Assembly: GCF_002803155.1 (NCBI RefSeq)
Contig: NZ_NNBP01000016.1
Location: 164,425-228,424 of the forward strand
Origin: Streptomyces sp. CB02959
Lineage (GTDB): Bacteria > Actinomycetota > Actinomycetes > Streptomycetales > Streptomycetaceae
Direction: 5' to 3'
Length of the DNA stretch: 64,000 nucleotides
Under the pieces are notes generated by a model. The model saw only the letters and a program-made list of their open reading frames with translations. It made no database searches and had not been told where the DNA came from. This document shows, piece after piece, positions 1 through 7,509 of the stretch. A program made the translations under genes and the position numbers. Within the stretch, counting starts at the first letter, position 1. The number at the start of each line of letters is the position of its first letter.

Positions 1-432
1 CCCGTCACGCTCATCGGCCACTCGTTGGGCGCCACCGCCGCCCTGCTGCTGGCCGCCCACCGTCCGGACCTGGTCTCCCGTCTGATCGTGGAGGAGCCCG
101 CCCCGCCGGTCCCCGCCGACCCGCCGCAGCAGGTCCCGGCCCCGCCGCCCGGCCCCGCGGCCTTCGACTGGCAGGCCAAGATCGCCGTGGTGGCCGAGCG
201 GAACGCCCCCGCTCCGCACTGGCGCGCGGCGCTGCCCGCCATCACCGCCCCGACCCTCGTCATCGCCGGCGGCCCCACCAGCCACATCCCCCAGCACCAC
301 CTCGCCGAGCTGGCCGGGGCCATCCCCGCCGCCCGCCTGGTCACCATCGGGGACGCCGGCCACCTGGTCCACGAGGAGCGCCCGGGGGAGTATCTGGCGG
401 CGGTGACGTCGTTCCTGGCGGGGAGCGGGTGA
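1..432 (+). CDS. alpha/beta hydrolase, 3' part (5' end outside window)
   Basis: The open frame runs from the first base to TGA at 430-432, so the start lies upstream of the window. The first codons give a nucleophile elbow G-H-S-L-G, with Ser as the presumed nucleophile. A late D-A-G-H-L segment supplies the usual catalytic His, followed by E-E-R-P as in many esterase-like alpha/beta hydrolases. A proline-rich stretch replaces part of the cap region. Substrate cannot be inferred. The stop codon lies inside a 24-bp tandem duplication (414-461), so the gene end may have been altered by local slippage. Confidence 0.8.
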   Translation, partial: PVTLIGHSLGATAALLLAAHRPDLVSRLIVEEPAPPVPADPPQQVPAPPPGPAAFDWQAKIAVVAERNAPAPHWRAALPAITAPTLVIAGGPTSHIPQHHLAELAGAIPAARLVTIGDAGHLVHEERPGEYLAAVTSFLAGSG

Positions 433-461
433 GCGGGCCTGGCGGGGAGCCGGTGAGCGGA
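414..461. repeat. 24-bp tandem duplication across the hydrolase stop codon
   Basis: Two adjacent 24-bp copies (414-437 and 438-461), each beginning CCTGGCGGGGAGC, differ at two positions. The unit is a multiple of three and the TGA in the first copy ends the hydrolase. It looks like a recent slippage or duplication event. Confidence 0.7.
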
Positions 462-686
462 CGTCTGGCCGGGCGAGGGGAGCGTGACGGGGTATCAGTT
501 CGGTCCGGCGGGCTGTGGGGCCGTGCCCTGGTGGACTGTCGAGCCGTCCCCCGTCGGGGAGTTGAGGGGTACCTGTGCCGGGCGCGGGTGCCGAAGGGGC
601 CGGGTCGGTCGTAAGCTCCCAGCGTCCGCAATACTCCCGCGGCCCGCGCGCCGCGCGCCGGGCCGCGGTTTCGAGAAAGGCTCGAT

Positions 687-1328
687 GTGCAGGTGACCAC
701 CTCGATGCGCCGTGCGCTGCTCGCCGGGACCGCCGCGGCGGTGCTGTTCACCGGGGCCGGGAGCGCCGTCGCGGCGCCGGCCGCCGGGGCCGGGCGGCCG
801 GCCACCGGGCCGGTCGGCGCCGCGCCCGCGCCGGCCGGGCAGCTCCGGCCGCTGGCCGCGCTCTCCGCCGAGCGGCTGGCCACCGCGGACCTGGTGGCCG
901 CGGCGAAGTGGGGGACCGGCAGTCCGATCGACGACCCGGTCCGGGAGCGCGAGGTGCTGGACGCGGTCGCGGCCCAGGCCCGCCAGCTGGGCGCCGACCC
1001 GGAGGCGACGGTACGGATCTTCCGGGACCAGATCGAGGCGAGCAAGCTCGTCCAGCGCGGGCTGCACCGCCGCTGGACGGCGGACCCGGCGCAGGCGCCC
1101 ACCACCCGGCCGGATCTCGCCAGGATCCGTGTGGAGATCAACCGGATCAACGGGGAGCTGGTCCGGGCCATCGCCGCGTCCCCGCAGGCCCGTACGGCGC
1201 CGGGCTGCGTGCCGTGGCTGACGGTGTCCGCGCTGCGGGTGGGCCGGGAGCGGCATCTGGACGTGCTGCACGCGGCGGGGCTGGCCCGGTCGCTGCGCTC
1301 GGTCTGCGAGAGCCGGGCCGTGTTCTAG
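687..1328 (+). CDS. secreted chorismate mutase, AroQ-gamma type
   Basis: Chorismate mutase converts chorismate to prephenate; the AroQ-gamma subclass is exported. The 213-residue product starts with M-Q-V-T-T-S-M-R-R, then a hydrophobic stretch ending A-V-A-A-P, a normal Sec signal peptide. The mature part has the family helix with L-V-A-A-A-K-W-G-T-G, D-D-P-V-R-E and later F-R-D-Q-I-E-A-S-K. Two Cys near the C-terminus (G-C-V-P-W and V-C-E-S) match the disulfide of the secreted mycobacterial enzyme. GTG at 687 is chosen because GAGAAAGG ends six bases upstream; GTG at 693 is possible. The role of periplasmic or extracellular chorismate mutase is not settled. Confidence 0.88.
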   Translation: MQVTTSMRRALLAGTAAAVLFTGAGSAVAAPAAGAGRPATGPVGAAPAPAGQLRPLAALSAERLATADLVAAAKWGTGSPIDDPVREREVLDAVAAQARQLGADPEATVRIFRDQIEASKLVQRGLHRRWTADPAQAPTTRPDLARIRVEINRINGELVRAIAASPQARTAPGCVPWLTVSALRVGRERHLDVLHAAGLARSLRSVCESRAVF

Positions 1329-1384
1329 GCCGGGGTTCCGGTCCACACCGCATGCCGTGATGACCGGGGTGTGGGGCGTGGGAC

Positions 1385-1636
1385 GTTCGTCTCGAACGCA
1401 TGGTCCGCCGAGCGCTTCGACCTGCCGCGGGCCCGCATGTCGTAGGTGAGGTGCCGCCGTCCTGTCCCCGGTTCGGCGATGACCTGCCGTCAGTAACTCT
1501 GCGTGGCGACATGGCCGTTGAGGTGGAGCACGGGGATTCCGGGGCCGTCGGTGTCGGTGACGGCCGGGGCCGTGTCGTCGACCGGCATCAGGCCCGTCCA
1601 TGGTGAACGGGTCGATGCGGCGCTGTGCTTCGTCAT
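1385..1636 (-). pseudogene. broken alpha/beta hydrolase remnant
   Basis: On the minus strand, ATG at 1636-1634 starts three bases after the TAA of the upstream oxidoreductase gene (TAA-CGC-ATG). The reading gives an alpha/beta-hydrolase N-terminus with P-V-L-H-L-N-G-H-V-A-T-Q-S-Y, then a stop at codon 49 (TGA, 1492-1490) where homologues would be expected to have Trp (TGG). The same frame continues recognisably as R-Q-V-I-A-E ... H-L-T-Y-D-M-R-A-R-G-R-S-K-R-S-A-D and fades near 1385. The catalytic Ser, Asp and His regions are missing. So there is one nonsense change plus loss of the 3' two thirds. Family assignment is from the HG-type motif and the D-M-R-G-R-G-like strand only. Confidence 0.68.
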
Positions 1637-1639
1637 GCG

Positions 1640-2602
1640 TTACCCCGCGGACACGACCTGGGAGAAGTCCAGGACCAACCGGCCGCGCAGGCCGCCGGCC
1701 TCCAGGAGGCGGTGGGCCCTGGCCGCCTCTTCGGCGGGCAGCACGTCGGCGACATGCAGCGTCAGGACGCCCTCCTCGGCCTGGCGGCGCAGTGTGTCCA
1801 GTCGTTCGGTGTCCGTGATGCCGTCGGTCACCATCACCGGGCGCACGCGGATGCCGCGCTCGGCCGGGCCGGACCAGCCCCGCAGCTCGGCGAGGGTGCC
1901 ACCGTCGGCGACGGCGGACATGATCTCGGTGGTCTGCATCGAACCGTCCACGAGGCCGGGAACGCCTTCGGGCGCCAGCGCCCGGATGCGGGCGGCGACC
2001 TCGGGGCCGCGTGCCACGACGTGGTCGGCGCCGAATCCGCGTACGCGGTGGGTGTCGTGCGGGGCGGCGTCCGCGATGACGGTCAGGCCGTCGGCCTTGG
2101 CCAGCTCGACCGTGTACCCCCCGACGGCGCCGGCCGCACCGGTCACGGCCACGGTCCCGCCGGGCGGCACGGCCAGCGCGTCCAGTGCGAGGCGCGCGGT
2201 CAGGGCGTTCATGAGCAGGGTGGACGCCGCGGGGAGGTCCACCCCCGCGGGCGCCGGCACCACCGAGGCGGCGGGCACCACGACGTGCTCGGCGTAGGCC
2301 CCGCCGTGCACGCTGGTGAAGAGCACCATGGCGACCACCCGTTGGCCCACGGAAAGGCGGGCGCCGGTCCCGGGACCGAGCTGGTCGATCACGCCGGCGG
2401 CGTCCATGCCGGGCACGAACGGGGGCCGCCGGTCGGGCATGCGCACGGCGTGGCCGCCGCGCCGCAGCAGGACGTCGGTCGGATTCACGGCGGCCGCGTG
2501 CACCCGGATGCGGACCTCGCCGGGGCCCGCCTGCGGTTCGGGCAACTCCAGGACCCGCAGGACTTCCGGACCGCCGAACTCTTCCACGCCGATAGCCTTC
2601 AT
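1640..2602 (-). CDS. zinc-independent medium-chain quinone oxidoreductase-like protein
   Basis: This is a medium-chain dehydrogenase/reductase of the NADPH:quinone reductase branch. The N-terminal GroES-like domain (V-H-A-A-A-V-N-P-T-D-V) is followed by a Rossmann fold with A-V-T-G-A-A-G-A-V-G-G-Y near residue 150. No Cys-rich structural zinc loop is visible, which fits the quinone-reductase group. The likely start is ATG at 2602 (M-K-A-I-G-V); an in-frame TTG at 2614 is the alternative. The protein is about 320 residues, normal for the family. It sits three bases upstream of a decayed hydrolase that was probably its operon partner. Substrate unknown. Confidence 0.82.
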   Translation of the reverse strand: MKAIGVEEFGGPEVLRVLELPEPQAGPGEVRIRVHAAAVNPTDVLLRRGGHAVRMPDRRPPFVPGMDAAGVIDQLGPGTGARLSVGQRVVAMVLFTSVHGGAYAEHVVVPAASVVPAPAGVDLPAASTLLMNALTARLALDALAVPPGGTVAVTGAAGAVGGYTVELAKADGLTVIADAAPHDTHRVRGFGADHVVARGPEVAARIRALAPEGVPGLVDGSMQTTEIMSAVADGGTLAELRGWSGPAERGIRVRPVMVTDGITDTERLDTLRRQAEEGVLTLHVADVLPAEEAARAHRLLEAGGLRGRLVLDFSQVVSAG

Positions 2603-2631
2603 GCCCTGGTGCAACCGGACTTGCGGGCATG

Positions 2632-2682
2632 GTGTTCCCCGTTCCCCGTTCCTCGTTCCCCCTTCTTCTGTTCCCCTGTTCC
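2632..2682. repeat. degenerate GTTCCCC pyrimidine tract
   Basis: Between the oxidoreductase and the acyl-CoA ligase genes, units resembling GTTCCCC recur about six times, giving a strongly strand-asymmetric C/T tract. No gene or clear promoter is visible in it. Confidence 0.6.
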
Positions 2683-2694
2683 GTAATCGCCGTC

Positions 2695-2748
2695 GGCCGT
2701 CCGGGCCGTCCGGGCCGTCCGGGCCGTCCGGGCCGTCCGGGCCGCCCG
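2695..2748. repeat. 9-bp tandem repeat, GGCCGTCCG x5 plus one variant
   Basis: Five exact contiguous copies of GGCCGTCCG (2695-2739) are followed by one copy with a single change (2740-2748). The array is noncoding, between two minus-strand genes, and has the form of a slippage-prone minisatellite. Confidence 0.85.
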
Positions 2749-2821
2749 GGACCGGACGCGGTCCGGCGGGCGCGCCCCCGGGCGGGGTTCCACCGCCCTC
2801 CCCGCCCCACCCGCCCGCGGC

Positions 2822-4450
2822 TCACGCCTCCCGTTCGCCCGTCGCCACCGCCTTCGCCCAGCGGTAGTCCGCCTTGCCGCTGGGCGACCGCTGGATGTGG
2901 TCGGTGAAGACGACCTGGCGCGGGACCTTGTAGCCGGCCAGTCGGGTCCGGCAGTGCGTCTGCAGTGCCGCGAGGTCCAACGGTGCGGCATCCGGGCGGA
3001 GTTGGACGACCGCGGCGACCCGGTTGCCCCAGCGGCCGTCCGGGACGCCGGCCACCAGCGCGTCGTAGACGTCCGGATGCGCCTTGAGGGCCTGCTCGAC
3101 CTCCTCCGGATAGATCTTCTCGCCACCGGAGTTGATGCACTGCGAGCCCCGCCCCAGCACGGTGACCACACCGTCCGCGTCGACGGTGGCCATGTCGCCG
3201 AGCAGTACCCACCGGTCGCCGTCCGCCGCGAAGAACGTCTCGGCGGTCTTCGCCGGGTCGTTGTAGTAGCCGAGCGGGACGTGTCCGCGCAGCGCGAGGC
3301 GGCCCACCTCGCCGACCTCCGCCGGCCGGAGCGTGGCCGGGTCCACCACCGCCATGCGGGGGTTGACGTTCAACCGGAAGCCCTTGTCCGGGCCGGAGTC
3401 GTCGGTGGCGGTGCCGTTGAAACCGGACTCCGAGGAGCCGAAGTTGTTCAGCAGCAGCGCGTTCGGGACCAGCGCGCCGAACTGGTCCCGGACCGTGTCG
3501 GAGAGGATCGCCCCGGAGCTGCTGACGCTGAACAGGGACGAGCAGTCGGTCCCCTTGAGCGGTCCGCCGAGCGCGTCCACCAGCGGCCGCAACATCGCGT
3601 CGCCCACCAGGGAGACGCTGGTGACCCGCTCCCGCTCGATGGTGCGCAGCACCTCCTCCGGCACGAACTTGCTGTGCAGGACGACCTTCTGGCCGAAGTG
3701 GAAGGCGATGAACGCGGTGAGCGTCGAGGTGCCGTGCATCAGCGGGGGCGTCGGGAAGAAGACCAGGCCCTCGCCGCCGGCCGCCACCCGCTCGGCCAGT
3801 TCCCGCGGGCGGCCGACCGGCTCACCGGTCGGTGCGCCGCCGCCCATCCCGGAGAAGAAGATGTCCTCGTGGCGCCACATCACGCCCTTGGGCATACCGG
3901 TGGTCCCGCCGGTGTAGATGACGATCCGGTCGTCGGCGGAGCGCGGCCCGAACCCGCGGGCGGGGGAGCCGGCCGCCGCGGCCTGGGCCAGCGGTACCGG
4001 CGCGATCCGCGGCTCGGCGGCCCCGGCGGGCGGGGTGCCGACCCGCACCAGGTGCCGCAGCTTCGGCGCCTGCGGCAGGGCTCCGGCCACCCGCTCGGTG
4101 AACTCCGCGTCGAAGACCAGTGCCACCAGGTCGGCGTCCCGGTAGAGGTAGACCAACTCCTCTTCCACATAACGGTAGTTGACGTTGACGGGCACGGCGC
4201 GGATCTTCAGGCAGGCGTAGACGGACTGGAGGTACTCGACGCCGTTGTAGAGGTGCAGTCCGACGTGGTCGCCGGGGCCGATGCCCTGGTCGGCGAGGTG
4301 GTGGGCCAGCCGGTTGGCGGCGCGGTCCAGTTCCGCGTAGGTGAGCCGCCGCTCGGCGCCGGTGCCCGGATGGTCGAGGTGCACCAGCGCCTCGCGGTCG
4401 GGAACGGTGTCGACGATCGACTCGAAGAGGTCGGCGAGGTTGTACTCCAT
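2822..4450 (-). CDS. acyl-CoA ligase, FadD19-like (sterol side-chain type)
   Basis: An ANL-superfamily adenylating enzyme that would activate a carboxylic acid to its acyl-CoA thioester. The 542-residue protein shows the P-loop I-Y-T-G-G-T-T-G-M-P-K-G, the acid-binding region L-L-N-N-F-G-S-S-E, the hinge region V-L-G-R-G-S-Q-C-I-N-S-G-G-E-K, and the C-terminal catalytic Lys in S-P-S-G-K-A-D-Y. The unusual segment M-W-R-H-E-D-I-F-F after the P-loop is typical of the FadD17/FadD19 subgroup. ATG at 4450 has a strong GGAGG RBS. It diverges from an EchA19-like gene, as fadD19 does in mycobacteria, with a KstR-type box between. FadD19 of actinobacteria activates the C26/C27 carboxylate of sterol side chains; that substrate here is inferred from context. 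Confidence 0.85.
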   Translation of the reverse strand: MEYNLADLFESIVDTVPDREALVHLDHPGTGAERRLTYAELDRAANRLAHHLADQGIGPGDHVGLHLYNGVEYLQSVYACLKIRAVPVNVNYRYVEEELVYLYRDADLVALVFDAEFTERVAGALPQAPKLRHLVRVGTPPAGAAEPRIAPVPLAQAAAAGSPARGFGPRSADDRIVIYTGGTTGMPKGVMWRHEDIFFSGMGGGAPTGEPVGRPRELAERVAAGGEGLVFFPTPPLMHGTSTLTAFIAFHFGQKVVLHSKFVPEEVLRTIERERVTSVSLVGDAMLRPLVDALGGPLKGTDCSSLFSVSSSGAILSDTVRDQFGALVPNALLLNNFGSSESGFNGTATDDSGPDKGFRLNVNPRMAVVDPATLRPAEVGEVGRLALRGHVPLGYYNDPAKTAETFFAADGDRWVLLGDMATVDADGVVTVLGRGSQCINSGGEKIYPEEVEQALKAHPDVYDALVAGVPDGRWGNRVAAVVQLRPDAAPLDLAALQTHCRTRLAGYKVPRQVVFTDHIQRSPSGKADYRWAKAVATGEREA

Positions 4451-4533
4451 GGCTCCTCCAGTCCGGGCGGGCGTCGGCTCGGCGTCATTAGAGCGCCGTC
4501 GTCGAGCGCAGGGAAGGGCCGCAGCCAAGAAGA

Positions 4534-4548
4534 CTGACTGGTCGTCAG
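4534..4548. promoter_or_regulatory. inverted repeat CTGAC-N5-GTCAG in divergent promoter region
   Basis: Perfect 5-bp arms (4534-4538 and 4544-4548) lie between the divergent ligase and hydratase genes, about 29 bases from the KstR-like box. It may be a second regulator site; no protein is assigned. Confidence 0.4.
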
Positions 4549-4576
4549 AAAAGCCTTGAACTCGCCGTGCGGCTAC

Positions 4577-4590
4577 TGCAACCTGTTCTA
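4577..4590. promoter_or_regulatory. KstR-type operator, exact match to TNNAACNNGTTNNA
   Basis: The bases TGCAACCTGTTCTA match every fixed position of the published KstR consensus TNNAACNNGTTNNA. The site is 23 bases upstream of the EchA19-like start codon and 127 bases from the FadD19-like start, where one TetR-family repressor could control both promoters. KstR represses sterol catabolism genes in mycobacteria and rhodococci. No kstR gene lies in the window. Confidence 0.7.
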
Positions 4591-4612
4591 CGTCGTGAGA
4601 CGGGAGGACGGA

Positions 4613-5458
4613 ATGGGCGGGACCGAACACGCCGCGACCGCACCGGCTCGGCCGGAGGACGCGGGCACCGAACACCTCACCGTGACGCGCACCGGCGCGA
4701 CACTGGTGCTCACCCTCAACCGGCCGGAGGCCAAGAACGCGCTGTCCCTGCCGATGCTGGTCGGTCTCCACGACGGCTGGCTGGCCGCCGATGCCGACGA
4801 CGGCATCCGGTCGATCGTGCTGACCGGCGCCGGCGGCTCGTTCTGCGCCGGCATGGACCTCAAGGCGCTGGCCGGCGGCGGAATGACCGGCGAGGAGTAC
4901 CGGGAACGGCTGCGCGCCGACCCCGATCTGCACTGGAAGGCGATGCTGCGCCACCACCGCCCGCGCAAACCGGTGATCGCCGCCGTCGAGGGCCACTGCG
5001 TCGCCGGCGGCACCGAGATCCTCCAGGGCACCGACATCCGGGTCGCCGGCGAGAGCGCCACCTTCGGGCTCTACGAGGTCAGGCGCGGCCTGTTCCCGAT
5101 CGGCGGCTCCACCGTGCGCCTGCCCCGGCAGATCCCCCGCACCCACGCCCTGGAGATGCTGCTCACCGGCCGCCCCTACCCGGCACCCGAGGCGGCCCGG
5201 ATCGGCCTGATCGGCCAGGTCGTCCCCGACGGCACCGCGCTGACGAAGGCCCTGGAGATCGCCGAGCGGATCAACGCCTGCGGCCCGCTCGCCGTCGAAG
5301 CGGTCAAGGCGTCCGTCTACGAGGCCGCCGAGCTGACCGAGGCCGACGGGCTCGCCGCCGAACTCGCCCGCGGCTGGCCGATCTTCGACACCGCCGACGC
5401 CAAGGAGGGCTCCCACGCCTTCGCCGAGAAGCGCCCACCGGTCTTCCGGCGCGCCTGA
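4613..5458 (+). CDS. enoyl-CoA hydratase, EchA19-like
   Basis: Crotonase-family protein, about 281 residues, that would hydrate a 2-enoyl-CoA during side-chain beta-oxidation. The oxyanion-hole motifs F-C-A-G-M-D-L-K and A-V-E-G-H-C-V-A-G-G-T-E are clear. The catalytic Glu position of the second motif carries G-G-T-E. The L-Y-E-V-R-R-G-L-F-P-I-G-G-S segment supplies the second acidic site region. ATG at 4613 is preferred because GGGAGG lies at 4602-4607; the open frame extends further upstream across the KstR-type box but without support. It is the first gene of a four-gene operon with DUF35, Ltp4- and Ltp3-like genes. Confidence 0.85.
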   Translation: MGGTEHAATAPARPEDAGTEHLTVTRTGATLVLTLNRPEAKNALSLPMLVGLHDGWLAADADDGIRSIVLTGAGGSFCAGMDLKALAGGGMTGEEYRERLRADPDLHWKAMLRHHRPRKPVIAAVEGHCVAGGTEILQGTDIRVAGESATFGLYEVRRGLFPIGGSTVRLPRQIPRTHALEMLLTGRPYPAPEAARIGLIGQVVPDGTALTKALEIAERINACGPLAVEAVKASVYEAAELTEADGLAAELARGWPIFDTADAKEGSHAFAEKRPPVFRRA

Positions 5459-5482
5459 CCCCACCCGACCGAGGAGTCCGCC

Positions 5483-6463
5483 ATGTCAGAGGTCCTCACC
5501 GCGCCGCTCGTCGTCGAATTCCCCTTCACCCGCTCGCTCGGCCCGGTCCAGAGCGCCTTCCTCACCGGGCTGCGCGAACGCACCGTCCTCGGGGTCCGGG
5601 CCCGCGACGGCCGGGTGGTGGTGCCGCCCGTCGAGTACGACCCGGTCACCGCCGACGAGCTCCGCGACCTGGTCGAGGTCGCCCCGACCGGCACCGTCAC
5701 CACCTGGGCCTGGAACCCGTCCCCGCGCCGCGGCCAGCCGCTGCGCACCCCGTTCGCCTGGGTCCTGGTCCGGCTCGACGGCGCCGACACCGCCCTCCTG
5801 CACGCGCTCGACGCGCCCGGACCGGACGCCGTGCGCACCGGTCTGCGGGTCCGCGTCCGCTGGGCCGCCGAACGCACCGGCGCGATCACCGACATCGCCT
5901 GCTTCGAACTCGCCGACGGTGAAGTGACGGAGCATCAAGTCCGGCCGCACGGTGGTCAGTTCGTCGATCCGGTCAGCGGGATCACCGCCCCGGCCCGGCT
6001 CGACTACAGCTACGCGCCCGGCCGCACTCAGTCCCGCTACATCCGGGCACTCGCCGAACGGAAGACCGTCGGCGAACGCTGCCCGGCCTGCCGCAAGGTC
6101 TACGTCCCGCCCCGCGGCGCCTGCCCCACCTGCGGGGTCGCGACCGGCGAGCCGGTCGAGGTCGGCCCCCGCGGCACCGTCACCACCTTCTGCATCGTCA
6201 ACATCAAGGCCCGCAACCTCGACATCGAGGTGCCCTACGTCTACGCCCACATCGCCCTGGACGGCGCCGACCTGGCGCTGCACGCCCGGATCGGCGGCAT
6301 CCCCTACGACCAGGTGCGGATGGGGCTGCGGGTGGAACCCGTCTGGACCGACGGCGCCCTCCCCCATAGCCCTGAAGGCATGGGAGGTGCCCCCATCCCC
6401 GACTACTACCGCCCCACCGGCGAGCCCGACGCCGACTACGACAGCTACAAGGAGCTGATCTGA
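5483..6463 (+). CDS. tandem DUF35/OB-fold protein, partner of Ltp-type thiolase/aldolase
   Basis: The 326-residue protein holds two OB-fold units. The C-terminal unit has the classic DUF35 rubredoxin-like zinc motif C-P-A-C ... C-P-T-C followed by G-P-R-G-T-V-T-T-F. DUF35 proteins bind thiolase-like subunits and are needed for aldolase activity in sterol degradation (ChsH2-Ltp2). The arrangement matches Rv3521 upstream of ltp4-ltp3 in M. tuberculosis. The start has a GAGGAG RBS 12 bases before ATG 5483. Its stop overlaps the next start by one base (TGATG). Near the C-terminus, about 13 residues are encoded by a Streptomyces-type hairpin repeat (6358-6396), an in-frame insertion into a loop. 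Confidence 0.82.
   Translation: MSEVLTAPLVVEFPFTRSLGPVQSAFLTGLRERTVLGVRARDGRVVVPPVEYDPVTADELRDLVEVAPTGTVTTWAWNPSPRRGQPLRTPFAWVLVRLDGADTALLHALDAPGPDAVRTGLRVRVRWAAERTGAITDIACFELADGEVTEHQVRPHGGQFVDPVSGITAPARLDYSYAPGRTQSRYIRALAERKTVGERCPACRKVYVPPRGACPTCGVATGEPVEVGPRGTVTTFCIVNIKARNLDIEVPYVYAHIALDGADLALHARIGGIPYDQVRMGLRVEPVWTDGALPHSPEGMGGAPIPDYYRPTGEPDADYDSYKELI
6358..6396. repeat. hairpin-forming intragenic repeat, CCCCCAT-type
   Basis: The segment reads CCTCCCCCATAGCC, a CTGAA loop, then GGCATGGGAGGTGCCCCCAT. Arms CCCATAGCC and GGCATGGG fold on each other. It resembles small dispersed palindromic repeats known in Streptomyces genomes. It lies in frame in the DUF35 gene and adds a Pro/Gly-rich loop. 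A related element with the same CCCCCAT end is at 36628-36670. Confidence 0.55.
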
Positions 6464-7509
6464 TGCCCGAGCCAGTGCGCGGCCCGGTGCGCGAGGTCGC
6501 CGTCGTCGCCTTCGGACAGAGCGAGCACGTCCCGGACAGCGCGGAGACCTCCGAGGTCGAGATGGTGATGCCGGTCCTGCACGACGTACTCGCGCAGACC
6601 GGCCTGAAGGCCCGGGACATCGGCTTCACCTGCTCCGGCTCCTCCGACTACCTCGCGGGCCGCGCCTTCTCCTTCACCATGGCCCTGGACGGCGTCGGAG
6701 CCTGGCCGCCGATCTCCGAATCCCACGTCGAGATGGACGGCGCCTGGGCGCTGTACGAAGCCTGGGTCAAGATCCTCACCGGCGAGGCCGACACCGCCCT
6801 GGTCTACGCGTACGGCAAGTCCTCCCCCGGCGACCTCCGCGAGGTCCTCACCCGCCAACTCGACCCGTACTACGTCGCCCCGCTCTGGCCCGACTCCGTG
6901 GCGCTCGCCGCCCTCCAGGCCCAGGCACTCCTCGACGCCGGACACACCGAGGCCCGCGAACTGGCCGCGATCGGCGCACGCAGCCGCGGCGGTACGGACA
7001 CCGGACCCGGCCGGCAGGTCGTCGGCCCGCTGCGTACCGGCGACTGCCCGCCGGTGGTGGACGGCGCCGCCGCGGTGATCCTCGCCGCCGGGGACACCGC
7101 CCGCCGCCTCACCGACCGCCCCGCCTGGATCCGCGGCCTGGACCACCGCATCGAGGCGCACAGCCTGGGCGTCCGCGACCTCACCGACTCGCCCTCCACC
7201 CGGCTCGCCGCCGAACGCGCGGGAGCCTTCGACGCCCCCGTCGACCTCGCCGAACTGCATGCCCCGTTCACCTCCCAGGAGGTCGTCCTGCGCCGCGCCC
7301 TGCGGCTCGACGCGCCCGGCAGCACGGTCCGCGTCAACCCGTCCGGCGGCGCGCTGGCCGCCAACCCCGTGATGGCCGCCGGACTGATCCGCCTCGGCGA
7401 GGCCGCCGCCGCCATCCAGCGCGGCGAGGCGGACCGCGCCCTGGCACACGCCACCTCGGGCCCGTGCCTGCAACAGAACCTGGTCGGCGTCCTGGAGGGG
7501 GAGCGATGA
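6463..7509 (+). CDS. thiolase-fold protein, Ltp4-like
   Basis: A 348-residue thiolase-superfamily protein of the lipid-transfer-protein (SCP-x) branch. In actinobacteria ltp3 and ltp4 are needed to remove C24-branched sterol side chains. The N-terminal half has V-A-V-V-A-F-G-Q-S-E and the C-terminal half R-V-N-P-S-G-G-A-L-A-A-N-P, the conserved thiolase loop. The usual nucleophile Cys region reads S-H-V-E-M-D-G-A-W-A-L with no Cys, so ordinary thiolysis is unlikely. A late His (E-L-H-A-P-F-T) and Cys (S-G-P-C-L-Q-Q-N) occupy the positions of the other thiolase catalytic residues. It overlaps both neighbours by 1 and 4 bases, implying translational coupling and probably a heteromeric enzyme. 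Confidence 0.8.
   Translation: MPEPVRGPVREVAVVAFGQSEHVPDSAETSEVEMVMPVLHDVLAQTGLKARDIGFTCSGSSDYLAGRAFSFTMALDGVGAWPPISESHVEMDGAWALYEAWVKILTGEADTALVYAYGKSSPGDLREVLTRQLDPYYVAPLWPDSVALAALQAQALLDAGHTEARELAAIGARSRGGTDTGPGRQVVGPLRTGDCPPVVDGAAAVILAAGDTARRLTDRPAWIRGLDHRIEAHSLGVRDLTDSPSTRLAAERAGAFDAPVDLAELHAPFTSQEVVLRRALRLDAPGSTVRVNPSGGALAANPVMAAGLIRLGEAAAAIQRGEADRALAHATSGPCLQQNLVGVLEGER

Noticed and set aside
1400..1606. 68-codon plus-strand ORF
   Set aside because: The minus strand in this interval encodes the recognisable hydrolase remnant; the plus ORF has no RBS or homology-like features.
2695..2748. CRISPR-like array
   Set aside because: The units are contiguous 9-mers without spacers, so this is a simple tandem repeat.
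495..3212. 905-codon minus-strand open frame
   Set aside because: It crosses the chorismate mutase, the oxidoreductase and the ligase in a wrong frame; Arg/Gly-rich, no motifs. Stop-free only because of high GC.
4451..5464. Upstream extension of the acyl-CoA ligase frame
   Set aside because: The frame is open to 5464, but ATG 4450 has an ideal RBS and the extension lies antisense to the EchA19-like gene and across the KstR box.
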